A stretch of DNA of 64,000 nt from Formosa agariphila KMM 3901 (lineage in GTDB: Bacteria; Bacteroidota; Bacteroidia; Flavobacteriales; Flavobacteriaceae): contig NZ_HG315671.1 in NCBI RefSeq assembly GCF_000723205.1, positions 1,585,351 to 1,649,350 on the forward strand, written 5' to 3'. Position 1 is the stretch's first letter. Every line of letters begins with the position of its first letter. Shown here in pieces: positions 63,563 to 64,000 of the stretch. The position numbers and the translations under genes are program-made. Below the pieces are notes generated by a model that saw only the letters and a program-made list of their open reading frames with translations, did no database searches and was not told where the DNA came from.

Positions 63563-64000
63563 ATGAATTTTAAAAATTTTCCTATGGTGTCCAATGTAGT
63601 TTTTGGACGAGGTAGTTTTAATCAACTCGAAGAAATTTTACTTCTTAAGCGGTTAAATGTAAATGCTCCATTTATATTTTTAGTTGATGATGTTTTTCAA
63701 GGTAACGAGAAAATAACATCAAGAATTCCGTTGTCTTACGAAGATGAAATAATTTTTATCTCCGCAGAAGAAGAACCTAAAACATCGCAAGTTGATGCAT
63801 TAGTAGAACATATTATTTTAAAATTTAAAGACCGCCCTTCTGGGATCATAGGTATTGGTGGGGGCACACTTCTAGATTTAGCGAAAGCTGTTGCTATTAT
63901 GATAACTAATGAAGGTGAAACTAGCGATTATCAGGGGTGGGATTTAGTTAAAAACCCAGCTATTTTTCATGTTGGTATTCCTACAATTTCAGGAACGGGT
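63563..64000 (+). CDS. kdnB: iron-containing alcohol dehydrogenase, KdnB-like (partial, runs off the window)
   Basis: The first 146 codons are present and the frame is open to the window edge. The sequence shows VVFGRGSFNQLEEIL at the N-terminus and the nucleotide-binding glycine motif GIIGIGGGTLLDLAKAVA near residue 96, followed by HVGIPTISGTG, typical of the iron-containing (type III) alcohol dehydrogenases. Next to kdsB this fits KdnB, which oxidises Kdo at C8 before KdnA transaminates it to 8-amino-Kdo. The iron ligands and any kdnA lie outside the window. Confidence 0.78.
   Translation, partial: MNFKNFPMVSNVVFGRGSFNQLEEILLLKRLNVNAPFIFLVDDVFQGNEKITSRIPLSYEDEIIFISAEEEPKTSQVDALVEHIILKFKDRPSGIIGIGGGTLLDLAKAVAIMITNEGETSDYQGWDLVKNPAIFHVGIPTISGTG

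Noticed and set aside
1-64000. CRISPR arrays, tRNA and rRNA genes
   Set aside because: I found no regularly spaced short repeats with unique spacers and no tRNA-like or rRNA-like sequence. The only repeats of note are the cassette sites, the IS110 pair and the IS256 ends.

Overview
The window is a low-GC chromosomal segment of a marine Bacteroidota, most likely Flavobacteriaceae. The evidence is TonB-dependent receptors with carboxypeptidase-regulatory N-termini, a type IX secretion C-terminal signal, PL7 alginate lyases, promoters of the TTTG/TAnnTTTG type, and families such as DUF6503, DUF6146 and TIGR02757. I do not assign a genus.

Layout. 0.4-14.2 kb is housekeeping: SLC13 permease, methyltransferase, FAD oxidoreductase, phosphatase, TonB receptor with M23 peptidase, and zapA - 6S-like RNA - rny. 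At 14.26-15.60 kb lies a complete IS256-family insertion with an 8-bp target duplication, between a TlpA-like lipoprotein gene and an amidohydrolase gene. 17.5-18.1 kb holds a decayed esterase pseudogene. 18.5-24.4 kb is the accessory block (next paragraph). 24.5-33 kb carries hydrolases, a metal-linked TonB receptor locus, lipoproteins and a sulfurtransferase. 33-43.5 kb has an LRR-protein kinase, two PL7 alginate lyases, a YgiQ radical SAM protein, an FKBP isomerase and a beta-hydroxyacid dehydrogenase. 43.7-57.5 kb has a MutS-like ATPase, an unusual PLP enzyme, a K+/H+ antiporter, an S10 peptidase, an ABC ATPase/CPBP/TIGR02757 operon and folE. 57.5-61.2 kb is a His-rich, probably zinc-related TonB receptor operon. 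62.1 kb to the edge is kdsB - HAD phosphatase - kdnB-like dehydrogenase (Kdo/8-amino-Kdo metabolism).

The most interesting region is 18.48-24.42 kb. A tyrosine recombinase gene without a visible IntI-specific insertion is followed, on the same strand, by a series of small unrelated genes. These are separated by structured sites that are each exactly 130 bp. The first 9-10 bases of every complete cassette (GTT...) are the inverted complement of the bases at the start of the site after that same cassette (...AAC), and this sequence differs from cassette to cassette. That is the logic of integron cassettes and attC sites, but with different sequences and a different recombinase type. An IS110-family element and a 134-bp remnant of a second copy sit at the same position in two of these sites. 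The leader of the intact IS110 element folds like a bridge RNA, and its two presumed target guides together spell the cassette-site sequence. I infer an integron-like gene-capture system parasitised by a site-targeting IS110.
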